Shown here piece by piece: positions 9,140 to 17,507 of a stretch of DNA of 64,000 nt. Each line of letters opens with the position of its first letter. The first letter of the stretch is position 1. Origin of the DNA: Tildeniella torsiva UHER 1998/13D. Its GTDB lineage: Bacteria > Cyanobacteriota > Cyanobacteriia > Phormidesmidales > Phormidesmidaceae. The notes below the pieces were generated by a model. That model had not been told where the DNA came from and did no database searches. It saw only the letters and a program-made list of their open reading frames with translations. Position numbers and translations under genes: made by a program. The stretch is taken from positions 248,001 through 312,000 of the forward strand of contig JAHHIH010000002.1 in assembly GCA_019358835.1 (NCBI GenBank). The letters run 5' to 3'.

Positions 9140-9150
9140 TAGGGAATATT
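9140..9150. promoter_or_regulatory. Inverted copy of the 11-base motif upstream of the Wza-like gene
   Basis: TAGGGAATATT here is the exact reverse complement of the 11-mer at 7754-7764. It lies about 120 bases upstream of the wza-like ATG, in the gap before the isomerase gene ends. Confidence 0.35.
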
Positions 9151-9179
9151 TTTCGGAGGAAATATCGACTGGGCTGAAG

Positions 9180-9962
9180 CTACTGATTGCCTGGGATCGA
9201 ACTGGCCCCGGAGATGGCATTGGCCTGAAGCTCCCGCTGCACCTGCTCGGTCAGCCAGGTGTTAAACAGCTCGTCAACCAAACGCTGGCGCGTGGCGTCA
9301 TCCAGGCGGGCCGGCAAAAACTTCTCCAGGCGCACCACCACGAACCATTCACCGACGCGAGTTGGGGGCCAGAGCTGTTCAGGTTGGCTCATGGAGAGAA
9401 TCCGGGCCAGGGCCGGGTGGGGTACCGATAGCTCTACGGGGCCGATCAGGCCGCCGGTTTGGGCCTCTTGCCCTTCGGAATACTGGCGGGCTAGGTCGGC
9501 CAAGGGTTGACCGTCGTCTTTGATGCGAAAGTAAAGCTCCTGGGCTAGGCCCGCATCGCGGGTGCGAATCAGGGAGTACAGCACCCGATCGAGGTGGGCC
9601 TTGCGCTGCAAAAAGTGAGATTCGACCTGGTGGCCCCAGGTGTCGAGTTTATACTGCTGAAGCTTTTGAGCCCGCTGGGCCAAGACCGGAAGATCGCCTG
9701 CGCTCAGCCCCCGCTGGGCTAAAAACCCCTGCTGCTGCTCGGGAGATGCTATCTGGTTGGCCTGCAAAAACTGCTCTAGGGCCAAGGCGTTCTGCTCTGG
9801 GGTGAGGGTAACGGCGGCGATCGCGCGATCGATCACCAATTCTTTGAGCAGGGCGGGCAGCATGCCGTAGCGCTGTAGCAAAGGCACAACGTCGGTGGCC
9901 GCCAGAAATTGGTCGCCGATGTGCAGCACTGGACTGGGCTCTGGATTAGACGGACTGTTCAC
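9180..9962 (-). CDS. Parvulin/SurA-like peptidylprolyl isomerase
   Basis: Probable peptidyl-prolyl cis-trans isomerase that helps fold exported proteins. The N-terminal half is helical and SurA-like (ALLKELVIDRAIAAVTLT, with alternating Glu/Gln-rich helices). The C-terminal rotamase-like part includes LADLARQYSEGQEAQTGGL and later VGEWFVVVRLEKFLPARLD, the classic parvulin core pattern. At about 260 residues it matches the cyanobacterial family often found beside type I secretion genes. No signal peptide is evident, so it could act in the cytoplasm or at the membrane. The open frame reaches a TTG at 9968, but a GTG at 9962 is the more likely start. It precedes the exopolysaccharide genes on the same strand with a 160-base gap, so cotranscription is possible. 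Confidence 0.82.
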   Translation of the reverse strand: MNSPSNPEPSPVLHIGDQFLAATDVVPLLQRYGMLPALLKELVIDRAIAAVTLTPEQNALALEQFLQANQIASPEQQQGFLAQRGLSAGDLPVLAQRAQKLQQYKLDTWGHQVESHFLQRKAHLDRVLYSLIRTRDAGLAQELYFRIKDDGQPLADLARQYSEGQEAQTGGLIGPVELSVPHPALARILSMSQPEQLWPPTRVGEWFVVVRLEKFLPARLDDATRQRLVDELFNTWLTEQVQRELQANAISGASSIPGNQ

Positions 9963-10179
9963 AGACAAAAGCGCTGGCCAACCACTTAGCCCAACCTTAT
10001 CGCATTATGTCGGGTCATTCTCGGTAGATAATCCGCTTGATGGTCAGGTTTAGCCAAATTTGGGACGGCTCGCTGCCGCTGTTACTTAAGCGCAGGAACG
10101 ACGCGGCGAGCCGGGCCTTGGCAGTTGACTGGGCTGCTACAATCCAGCCAACCTGTTTTATTGTCCCAAGGATCACCCC

Positions 10180-11109
10180 ATGACCCGGCCGCCCATTCCT
10201 GTGGTGTCTTACGCAGATTTAATTGGCCCTACGGCGGTGCGGCAGCGGGCGATCGCGACGTTGGGCCAGGCCCTCGAAGACATCGGATTTTTTATTCTTG
10301 AGCCTCACCCGGTTTCGCCGGAGGTGGTGCGGCGCGCCTACCAGGTGGCGGCGGAGTTTTTTGCCCTCTCTGACGCGGCTAAAGCCCAGTACTCGCTATC
10401 CCAGCAGCAAGGGGGGTTTTCAAGCTTTGGCAGTGAGCAGGCGAAGGGCCACACTATTCCCGATCTGAAGGAGTTCTGGCACGTCAACCGTCACAGCCTG
10501 CGTGACGATTCAGGTGCTCCCTGGCCTCAGGAAGTGCCGTCCTTTCGCCCGGTGATGACGCGCCTCTACCAACAGCTGATGGCCTGTGCGGAGGTGCTGC
10601 TGAACGCCTGTAGCGATTATTTAGGTCAGCCCAGCAACTGGCTGATGGCCATGGCTACTGAGGGAGACACGGTGCTGCGCCTGGCCCACTACCCGCCGAT
10701 CGGTCAGACTGCCCCCGGTAGTCTGAGGGCCGCTCCCCACGAGGATATCAATCTGATCACTTTACTTTGCGAAGCTACCGCTCCAGGGCTCGAAATTCTC
10801 ACCCAGGATGGGCAGTGGCTGCCGGTTAAAACCACCCCTGGTCAGATCGTGGTCGATACCGGCGACATGCTGCAAAACTTGACCAATGGTCTATTCAAGA
10901 GCACCACTCACCGGGTGGTTAACCCCCAATCCACCAACCAAGCGCGGCTGTCGATGCCGTTTTTTGTGCACCCCCGTCCTGAGATTGATCTCACCCCGGT
11001 CGATAGCCTGGTCGATCGCACCGGAGGGGTGCTTCAGTTTCCGCCGATCACGGCAGCGGCCTATCTGGCCCAGCGACTGGGGGAGATTCAGGTGGAGCCG
11101 GTGGGGTAG
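10180..11109 (+). CDS. 2-oxoglutarate/Fe(II)-dependent oxygenase, isopenicillin-N-synthase-like
   Basis: Predicted soluble non-heme iron oxygenase of the IPNS/flavanone hydroxylase type. The N-terminal DIOX_N region is IPVVSYADL through IGFFILEPH. The C-terminal jelly-roll has the iron ligands in APHEDINLITLL (His and Asp) and STTHRVVNP (His), with the downstream arginine and RLSMPFF for 2-oxoglutarate binding. The 309-residue length fits the family. Substrates vary widely in this superfamily and cannot be assigned here. It starts with ATG, is divergent from the isomerase gene and converges with the site-2 protease gene; a GTGGGTGAGT inverted repeat separates the convergent ends. Confidence 0.88.
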   Translation: MTRPPIPVVSYADLIGPTAVRQRAIATLGQALEDIGFFILEPHPVSPEVVRRAYQVAAEFFALSDAAKAQYSLSQQQGGFSSFGSEQAKGHTIPDLKEFWHVNRHSLRDDSGAPWPQEVPSFRPVMTRLYQQLMACAEVLLNACSDYLGQPSNWLMAMATEGDTVLRLAHYPPIGQTAPGSLRAAPHEDINLITLLCEATAPGLEILTQDGQWLPVKTTPGQIVVDTGDMLQNLTNGLFKSTTHRVVNPQSTNQARLSMPFFVHPRPEIDLTPVDSLVDRTGGVLQFPPITAAAYLAQRLGEIQVEPVG

Positions 11110-11124
11110 GGGGTGGTCAGTGAT

Positions 11125-11167
11125 GTGGGTGAGTGAGGGCAGAACACCTACCCACTTACTCACCCAC
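11125..11167. terminator. Inverted repeat between convergent genes
   Basis: GTGGGTGAGT at 11125-11134 pairs with ACTCACCCAC at 11158-11167. It lies between the 3' ends of two convergent genes, where it may act as a bidirectional terminator or mRNA end. No clear T-run follows. Similar GTGATGGAGT/ACTCCATCAC arms occur at 36832-36944. Confidence 0.4.
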
Positions 11168-11171
11168 TCCA

Positions 11172-12647
11172 CTACGCTCCAATCCCCAGCCGCCCGGCCA
11201 GGCTTGGAGTCAGCGGGAGCAGTACCGTCAGGGCTAAAAACAGAGCCAGCAGCCCCAGGGCGGCTCGGGCGTCGTTGGGTTCAGAAATATCGTTGAGACA
11301 GGGGCGCTCTAGGGTGCGCTGCAAGATCACAATCACCCCGGCCCAGTAGAGGGCGAGGGGGTTGGCCAGCGCTACCAGAGCTAGCACCACGAGGGTAAAG
11401 ACCGTCGTGCGGTTGGCGGTTTTGCGACCGTAGATGGCCTGCACCATGCGGCCACCGTCGAGCTGACCAGCGGGCATTAGGTTAAGGGCGGTAATCACCA
11501 GGCCCAGCCAGCCCATGATGGTGAGCGGGTGAATATCGACCAGGGGTTCTTGCAGGGCCGAGCCCAGCACTACCTTAGCAAGAGCCCCGATTAGCACCGA
11601 CCCCTGAAAGAACCCGGAGGGAATTTGAAAGGCGCTGCCGGGATGCGACAGCAGCAGCCCGCCCACCAGCATTGCTAAGGAAATGATGCCGCCAGCGGCA
11701 GGCCCGGCCAGGGAAATGTCAAACAACACGCTGCGGTTGGCCAGCAGTGACTCAAACCGGGTAAGGCTACCAAAAGCCCCAATCTGCCAGGCGGGAATGA
11801 AGAAGGGCGGGCTGAGGCGCACCCCATAGCGGCGGGCGGCAATCCAGTGGCCCGCTTCGTGGCTGAGCAGGATGACTAGCAGTGCCACCAAAAAGGGCAG
11901 GGCCGCCTGCCAGCGTGAAAAGTCTTGCAGCAGGTCAAAGCCCTGCAAAATCGCCCCGGCTTCTAGGCCGGTGAAAATAGTGGCGATCGCCAGCACCCCG
12001 GCTAGTGCCCACTGGGCTGGGGTGGTCTTGACCGGGTCATTGCTGGCGGGCAGCACCACCACCGTGGGCTTTTGCTCTAGATTTTCGACGAGAAACAGGC
12101 GGTAGCGATCGCCTAGCCGCTCCCGTAAGGATTCTGCCAGCTTAGTTTGAGTAGCCGCCGGTTCGCCCCGCAGGTTGCCGCGAAAAATCGCCCCCTGGTC
12201 GTAGGGAATGGTCTCGGTGCGAAAGTAGGTGTCGAGGCCAAAAATACCTTCGATCTGCGCCAGATCTTCAGCGGGAAGGGCGATCGCCTCTGGGGCGGTC
12301 GGAGCAGCGCTGGGTTGATCGAGGGGCTCCAGGCGATCAGTGGCCTCGGGGGGAGAGTCCATCGCTGGCGCTGGCCGCTGGGTCGAGAGCATGTCCTGGC
12401 CTAGGGCACGCAGCCGCCGTCCCAAATAGATATAGATGCCCGTAGACCCCAGCAACAGCAGCAGCACCCCCGCCAGGTTGACATAAATACCCAGGGCAAA
12501 CAGACCAAAAAACAGCAGCCACGGGGCCATCAGCACCAGCGATTGCAGCCAGGCCAAAATTCCCACGGTGCCGTAGGGCTGTGCTCGGCGGTAGCCCCAG
12601 CCTAAAATCGCGATCGCAGCCAGCAAAATCAACCCAGTAATCACCAT
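11172..12647 (-). CDS. EGY-like site-2 protease family membrane metalloprotease
   Basis: Integral membrane zinc protease that cleaves substrates within the bilayer. The zinc-binding motif is HEAGH in LLSHEAGHWIAARR. The second conserved motif is NLMPAGQLDGG. A GNLR motif (FRGNLRGEPA) upstream of the catalytic core is a hallmark of the EGY branch shared by plastids and cyanobacteria. Multiple membrane helices flank the motifs. The frame extends to 12749, but ATG at 12647 opens directly into a hydrophobic helix (MVITGLILLAAIAILGWGY), as expected for the family, giving about 491 residues. In plants EGY1 affects thylakoid development; a thylakoid or regulatory substrate here is inference. Confidence 0.88.
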   Translation of the reverse strand: MVITGLILLAAIAILGWGYRRAQPYGTVGILAWLQSLVLMAPWLLFFGLFALGIYVNLAGVLLLLLGSTGIYIYLGRRLRALGQDMLSTQRPAPAMDSPPEATDRLEPLDQPSAAPTAPEAIALPAEDLAQIEGIFGLDTYFRTETIPYDQGAIFRGNLRGEPAATQTKLAESLRERLGDRYRLFLVENLEQKPTVVVLPASNDPVKTTPAQWALAGVLAIATIFTGLEAGAILQGFDLLQDFSRWQAALPFLVALLVILLSHEAGHWIAARRYGVRLSPPFFIPAWQIGAFGSLTRFESLLANRSVLFDISLAGPAAGGIISLAMLVGGLLLSHPGSAFQIPSGFFQGSVLIGALAKVVLGSALQEPLVDIHPLTIMGWLGLVITALNLMPAGQLDGGRMVQAIYGRKTANRTTVFTLVVLALVALANPLALYWAGVIVILQRTLERPCLNDISEPNDARAALGLLALFLALTVLLPLTPSLAGRLGIGA

Positions 12648-12893
12648 AGTGCCGCTGCCCCCACCCTCCTCAACATGTGCTGAAACGCCCGTTCTAGCGG
12701 GCAAAACCCCCATCAGTCTACCGTCGATGGGCCGGAGCCGACTAGTCAAGGCCAGCCGCCCCGCCCGATTAGCGAGGGCAAACCCGCCCCAATGGCTGTA
12801 GTTCCAAGATTAAGGTGCTTAAATATAGCCAGACAATTGCCCATTGCCGCCGTATCTCAGGGGCCTGTCGATCTTGCTCACCGTTGCGCACCC

Positions 12894-14186
12894 ATGACTC
12901 CCCCGACCCCCGACCCTGCCCAGCCACCGCTACCCACCGCTGCCCCAGACAACGGTGTTGGCGCTACCCCCGACCAGCTGATCCGGCCATACCCTGGTGA
13001 AACCACCCTAGGGACTGTTCCGGGTGCTACTCGGCTCGATGTCGATCCCTCTGACCCCATGAATGTCGAGCCGTTGCTGGTTGACCCCACGGTCACCTCG
13101 GCCAGCGCAATTACCATCGTGGCGGTGGCGGTGATTGCGCTGGGGCTGATCGTGGGCAGTTTTTGGCTCACCCTAGCCGGGTCGCTGGTGGCCACCCTGG
13201 TATCGATTCGGCTGATGTGGCCCTTCTTTCAAGACGTGCTGGGGGAGCTGTCGGCCCGGCAGCAGTCGCTGCTGATTGCGATTCCTGGGGTGCTGATTGG
13301 GCTGGCGGGGCTGATGAATATCACCGGCATTAACCGCGCCATTTTGACCTGGGGTTTAACCCTGCGGTGGGATATTTTGGGGGCCTTGGGAGACTTTTTG
13401 GGGGCGATCGGGCAAATTTTTATCGCCTTTTTGGCTCTGTTTGTGGCCTGGCGACAGTACGTTATTTCCCGCGACCTGACCAAGCAGCAAAACCTGATTA
13501 CCCAGCAGCAAACCATCGACGCCTACTTTCAGGGCATTTCAGAACTGGTGCTCGATGACGAAGGCCTGCTCGAAGACTGGCCCCAGGAGCGCATCATTGC
13601 CGAAGCCCGCACCGCCGCCATTCTCAGCAGCGTTGATGCGGGCGGCAAGGCCAAGGTGGTGCGCTTTCTCTCCCGCTCTAAACTGCTCACCCCCCTGCGC
13701 CGCGACAATCGCCTGGGCCGCCCCATCCTCGATGGTCGGGGGGGCTACGAAGAAGATCGGCTGAGTGGCACCCGCGTTATCGACCTGGGAGCCATGCTGG
13801 CCGCCGCCGACCTGTCGGGCACCGACCTGCGCTGGGCCGACCTCAGCGAAACCAACCTGATTCGCGCTGACCTACGCCGCGCCGACCTGGTGAGAACCAA
13901 TTTCGCCCGCTCCATTTTGTACCAGGCCAATCTGTCTGGGGCCGACCTGATGGAGGCGCGACTGTTTTATGGAGATGCGGCCACGGCCACCCCTCGCACC
14001 CGCACCGGCGCACCCGACTACACCACCGGAGCCAACACCGGGGCCGTAGTCGAAGGGGCCAACTTTAGCGGCGTGTACCGCCTATCTGAAGAACAGCGCC
14101 GCTACATCGGAGCCTGGGGCGGTGAGGCGACCCGCGCCACGGTTCCCGGCGGTTGTGCAGATATTCCCAATTTGCTGGGACGGTAG
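12894..14186 (+). CDS. Membrane protein with pentapeptide repeats
   Basis: Role unknown. The N-terminal 60 residues are Pro/Thr-rich. Four or so membrane helices follow (ITIVAVAVIALGLIVGSF, LTLAGSLVATLVSI, SLLIAIPGVLIGLAGLM, IGQIFIAFLALFVAW). After a charged central region comes a run of pentapeptide repeats with the A(D/N)LXX pattern (DLSGTDLRWADLSETNLIRA and on to YQANLSGADLMEA), which folds as a right-handed quadrilateral beta helix. The last section contains another ANFSGVY unit. The start is ATG at 12894; the open frame extends 34 codons upstream through sequence that does not look coding. Cyanobacteria have many such proteins and few have known functions. Confidence 0.8.
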   Translation: MTPPTPDPAQPPLPTAAPDNGVGATPDQLIRPYPGETTLGTVPGATRLDVDPSDPMNVEPLLVDPTVTSASAITIVAVAVIALGLIVGSFWLTLAGSLVATLVSIRLMWPFFQDVLGELSARQQSLLIAIPGVLIGLAGLMNITGINRAILTWGLTLRWDILGALGDFLGAIGQIFIAFLALFVAWRQYVISRDLTKQQNLITQQQTIDAYFQGISELVLDDEGLLEDWPQERIIAEARTAAILSSVDAGGKAKVVRFLSRSKLLTPLRRDNRLGRPILDGRGGYEEDRLSGTRVIDLGAMLAAADLSGTDLRWADLSETNLIRADLRRADLVRTNFARSILYQANLSGADLMEARLFYGDAATATPRTRTGAPDYTTGANTGAVVEGANFSGVYRLSEEQRRYIGAWGGEATRATVPGGCADIPNLLGR

Positions 14187-14204
14187 GAGGAGATGAATGA
14201 AATT

Positions 14205-14293
14205 TAGTTTTGAAGGTTGAATTTTGAGTTTTGAATTAAAACCCGACTGCAAGAACTCAAAACTAAGAACTCAAAACTCAAAACTCAAAACTC
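14205..14293. repeat. Short tandem AAAACTC-type repeats forming an imperfect inverted repeat
   Basis: Between convergent genes, 14205-14237 carries TTTTGAG/TTTTGAA units. 14254-14293 carries four copies of the complementary AACTCAAAACT pattern, three of them in register as AAAACTC heptamers. The two halves can pair imperfectly. Heptanucleotide repeats of this kind are a known cyanobacterial feature (STRR class). A related CTCAAAACTCAAAA occurs near 7783-7797. Confidence 0.75.
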
Positions 14294-14295
14294 TC

Positions 14296-15195
14296 TCACT
14301 TAAACTCCGGCGTTGCCCCCAGTTTACGCACCGCCACCGAAACCTCCATGCCCAGGTAATCGCCCGCGTCGCCAAACCATGAGCCAGTGAGGGGAATGGC
14401 CTGGCCGGGGTGACGGGCGATCGCCACTGCAATCAAATCAAACCCTTCAGTCAGGCGATTGGTGGGGTCGTACACCAGCCATCCCGCCCCCGGTAGATAC
14501 ACCTGAAGCCAGGCGTGGGTGGCCCCTGAGCCGGTCATGCCCACATCGCCGCCATCCAGGGCCGAGTCGTACAGGTAGCCCGACACAAACCGACAGGCTA
14601 TCCCCAGCCGCCGCAGGGTTTCCATCATTAGCCAGGCGTAGTCGCGGCAGGTGCCCGACTTCAGCCGCAGGGTTTCACCCGGTGGCTGGGTGCCCTCCTC
14701 CTCCCGCGATCGGTAGGTGATGGTGTCGCGAATTGTGTTCATGATGCGACTCAGCACGTCGCTGGTGCGATCGCGATCGCCCGCCACAAAGCTCTTAGCC
14801 CAGGCCGCCACCGAGCCATTGGGGTCTTCGGCGTGGGGTCGCAGATAGACCGCTAAATCTGTCCACTCGTCGGGGGTGTACTGCACCGGCACTTCCTCCG
14901 CCCTGGGGTCGAGGGGAAAATTATCAATCCCCTTCGTGCCAAAGTGTTCACCCCGAAACCGACAGGTAAACGTCAGTTCTTGGGTGGGTGCGCCGATGTC
15001 AATCACCGCCACATTGTTCGAAAGGGTATCGCTGACCCAGTGCACCTTAGCTGGCACATTCACATTAATGGCATACTCCAACAACCGCCCGCTGTAGTTG
15101 CCCCGAGGCAGAAACATCGCCTTGTGGGGGCCAAAGGTGACTGGCTTGGCGTAACGGTAGGTGGTGACATGCTCAACTTCGTAAATCACCGACAT
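14296..15195 (-). CDS. Transglutaminase-like family protein
   Basis: Predicted cysteine transglutaminase or peptidase-like enzyme. The N-terminal bacterial transglutaminase region starts YEVEHVTTYRYAKPVTFGPH. The catalytic triad is visible as Cys in LKSGTCRDYAWLMM, His in GATHAWLQVYLPG and Asp in GWLVYDPTN. The 299-residue length is normal for this soluble family, widespread in bacteria, whose natural substrates are mostly unknown. The gene is divergent from the DUF29 gene with an 80-base gap. The ATG at 15195 is well supported by the family start SVIYEVEHVTTY. Confidence 0.9.
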   Translation of the reverse strand: MSVIYEVEHVTTYRYAKPVTFGPHKAMFLPRGNYSGRLLEYAINVNVPAKVHWVSDTLSNNVAVIDIGAPTQELTFTCRFRGEHFGTKGIDNFPLDPRAEEVPVQYTPDEWTDLAVYLRPHAEDPNGSVAAWAKSFVAGDRDRTSDVLSRIMNTIRDTITYRSREEEGTQPPGETLRLKSGTCRDYAWLMMETLRRLGIACRFVSGYLYDSALDGGDVGMTGSGATHAWLQVYLPGAGWLVYDPTNRLTEGFDLIAVAIARHPGQAIPLTGSWFGDAGDYLGMEVSVAVRKLGATPEFK

Positions 15196-15276
15196 GGTGC
15201 AGTCCTAGAGTGGGGCTTCGTTCTTTGTACTACGGCTGGCCAGTCTAGAATAGGCCCATTGCGGTTCTTTACCTCT

Positions 15277-15774
15277 ATGTCACCCCCCGAAACCAGCCCA
15301 AACGTGGAGAATTCTACCGTCACCGATCTCTATGAGTCAGATTTCTATGCCTGGGTACAACAGCAGGCTGGGTTACTCCGCGCCCGACAGTGGCACGATA
15401 TCGATCTGCCCAACCTAATTGAGGAGATAGAATCGTTGGGCAAACAGCAGCGCCAGGAGCTTCGCAGTCGGCTCAGCGTTTTGCTCGGGCACCTGCTGAA
15501 ATGGCACTTCCAGCCTCAACAGCGCAGCCGCAGCTGGCTTGCCACGCTACGAGTTCAGCGCCGCGACATTCTACGATTGCTCGATGAAAACCCCAGCCTC
15601 AAACCCTATTTAGAAGAGGCATTAGCCGATGCCTACGCCAACGCTAGGGATTTGGCGATGGGTGAAACTAACCTGCCAAAGGCAACTTTCCCGCTAGGTT
15701 TCCCCTACAGCTTGGCCGAGATCTTTGCAGAGGATTTTTATCCTGGCGAACCCAGTGATTTGCTGAATGGCTAA
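15277..15774 (+). CDS. DUF29 family protein
   Basis: Member of the DUF29 family, abundant in cyanobacteria and of unknown function. Typical features are LYESDFYAWVQQQAGLLRA near the N-terminus, DLPNLIEEIESLGKQQRQEL, LLGHLLKWHFQP, and the C-terminal FPYSLAEIFAEDFYP. The open frame is much longer upstream, but that part overlaps the divergent transglutaminase gene. ATG at 15277 gives a 165-residue protein of the usual size. It sits between two minus-strand genes and appears to be a single-gene unit. Confidence 0.85.
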   Translation: MSPPETSPNVENSTVTDLYESDFYAWVQQQAGLLRARQWHDIDLPNLIEEIESLGKQQRQELRSRLSVLLGHLLKWHFQPQQRSRSWLATLRVQRRDILRLLDENPSLKPYLEEALADAYANARDLAMGETNLPKATFPLGFPYSLAEIFAEDFYPGEPSDLLNG

Positions 15775-15797
15775 GGGGTTTACGCCCAAGACTTTGA

Positions 15798-17087
15798 TCA
15801 TTCTTGGCTCAGAATCGCATAAATCGCTTGGGTAATCTGCCGCAGTTGCTCTGGCTCGATGATGTAGGGCGGCATTGTGTAGACCAGGCGGCCAAAGGGG
15901 CGGAGCCAGACCCCGTGCTGCAAAAACTGGGGCTGCACCACCGCCATATTCACCGGCCCATGTAGTTCAACCACGCCGATCGCCCCCAAGACCCGCACAT
16001 CCTTCACCGCTGGTAGGTCGCGGCAGGGAGCTAGCTCCTGCTTGAGCTGGATTTCTATGGCTTGTATCCTCGCGGCCCAGTCGTAGCTTTCCAACAGGTT
16101 CAAGTTTTCCAAAGCCACTGCGCAGGCGAGGGGGTTGCCCATAAAGGTGGGGCCGTGCATAAATACCCCGGCCTCGCCCTGAGCAAAGGTTTCGCTGATG
16201 TGGTCAGTGGCCAGCGTCGCCGCCAGCGACATAAATCCCCCCGTCAGCGCCTTGCCGACGCAGAGAATATCCGGCGCAACGCCCGCATATTCACAGGCGA
16301 ACAGCTTGCCCGTGCGGCCAAAGCCCGTGGCGATTTCGTCAAGAATCAGCAGCACCCCGTACTCGTCGCACAATTCCCTAGCCCGCCGCACGTACTGCGG
16401 GCTATAAAACCGCATGCCCCCGGCCCCCTGCACCACCGGCTCAAAAATCGCGGCGGCAATCTCGCCGTGGTGGCGCTGCAAAATCGCCTCAAAGCTGACT
16501 ATATCGGTCGCATCCCACACCCCCTCAAAGGGAATCTGGGGCGCATCGGCAAAATACTGCTCCACCAGACTGTTGCGAAACAAATGGTGCATGCCGTTCA
16601 CCGGGTCGCACACCGCCATAGCTGCAAAGGTGTCGCCGTGGTAGCCGTTTCGAATGGTCAGAAAATGTTGTTTTTGTGGCTTTCCCCGGTTGTGCCAGTA
16701 CTGAATCGCTAGCTTCATGGCTACTTCGACCGCCACCGAGCCAGAATCGCAGAAAAACACCTGCTGTAAGGGTTCTGGCGTTATCTGCACCAGCTTCTGA
16801 GCCAGCTGCACGGCGGGCTGGTGAGTCAGCCCGCCAAACATGACGTGGCTCATACGCCCCATCTGCTCCTGAGCCGCTCGGTTCAGCCGGGGGTGGTTGT
16901 AGCCGTGAATGCAGGTCCACCACGACGACATGCCATCCACTAGGCGTTCCCCAGTTTCTAGCTCTAGATAAACTCCCTGGGCCGATCGCACCGCAAACAC
17001 CGGCCCAGTATTGGGCATCGCGGCGTAGGGATGCCACACATGGCGGCGATCGAGCGCCATCAGTTGATCCGTGGGAAGCCTATCCAT
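15798..17087 (-). CDS. bioA: Adenosylmethionine-8-amino-7-oxononanoate aminotransferase
   Basis: PLP-dependent class III aminotransferase of biotin synthesis, converting 7-keto-8-aminopelargonate to 7,8-diaminopelargonate with S-adenosylmethionine as amino donor. Signature stretches include DRRHVWHPYAAM at the N-terminus, GMSSWWTCIHGYNHP, LTIRNGYHGDTFAAMAVCDP, ILDEIATGFGRTG and the PLP lysine in CVGKALTGG. The 429-residue length matches BioA. The gene starts only seven bases after the MNT nucleotidyltransferase stop codon, implying cotranscription. No other biotin genes are in the window. Confidence 0.93.
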   Translation of the reverse strand: MDRLPTDQLMALDRRHVWHPYAAMPNTGPVFAVRSAQGVYLELETGERLVDGMSSWWTCIHGYNHPRLNRAAQEQMGRMSHVMFGGLTHQPAVQLAQKLVQITPEPLQQVFFCDSGSVAVEVAMKLAIQYWHNRGKPQKQHFLTIRNGYHGDTFAAMAVCDPVNGMHHLFRNSLVEQYFADAPQIPFEGVWDATDIVSFEAILQRHHGEIAAAIFEPVVQGAGGMRFYSPQYVRRARELCDEYGVLLILDEIATGFGRTGKLFACEYAGVAPDILCVGKALTGGFMSLAATLATDHISETFAQGEAGVFMHGPTFMGNPLACAVALENLNLLESYDWAARIQAIEIQLKQELAPCRDLPAVKDVRVLGAIGVVELHGPVNMAVVQPQFLQHGVWLRPFGRLVYTMPPYIIEPEQLRQITQAIYAILSQE

Positions 17088-17093
17088 TGCTGA

Positions 17094-17432
17094 TCACGCA
17101 CCATACATGACCTGTGCAGATGCCAAGATTGCTTGACGACGGATGGCATTGTGGCTTTGCTCAATAGACTTTTTGCTGACCAGATCCACCTTTCGGTTGA
17201 GGATAGCTTCTAACTTGCACTGCATTTTGGCCAGGGTGAGCAATCCCTTACGCGCATCTGGCGCAAAGGTAATCAGCATATCCACATCGCTATCATCCCG
17301 AAAGTCGTCGCGTAGCACTGAGCCAAACAGGGCAAGTTCGGCGATGTCCCAGCGCTGGGAAAATTCCACCAGTTGGGTGGGGAAAATGCCGAGGCGCTCA
17401 TAAATTTGAGGGACTGAGCTAGCTAGGGCCAT
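17094..17432 (-). CDS. MNT-type nucleotidyltransferase domain protein
   Basis: Small protein of 112 residues in the minimal nucleotidyltransferase (MNT) family, usually the antitoxin half of HEPN-MNT pairs that AMPylates its HEPN partner. The core GSVLRDDFRDDSDVDMLITF contains the GSX10DXD-type catalytic pattern, followed by a third acidic position in RKVDLVSK. The C-terminus ILASAQVMYGA resembles the point where a HEPN gene normally begins. Here bioA follows instead and no HEPN/DUF86 frame is visible on either side. The ATG at 17432 is clear. It may be a solitary antitoxin or have a new partner. Confidence 0.85.
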   Translation of the reverse strand: MALASSVPQIYERLGIFPTQLVEFSQRWDIAELALFGSVLRDDFRDDSDVDMLITFAPDARKGLLTLAKMQCKLEAILNRKVDLVSKKSIEQSHNAIRRQAILASAQVMYGA

Positions 17433-17507
17433 GGAAGCGATCGCAATCTTTCTATCTAAACGTTCTCTTTAAATTTGGATCAATCACAGGTGCATGATGC
17501 CGATAGC

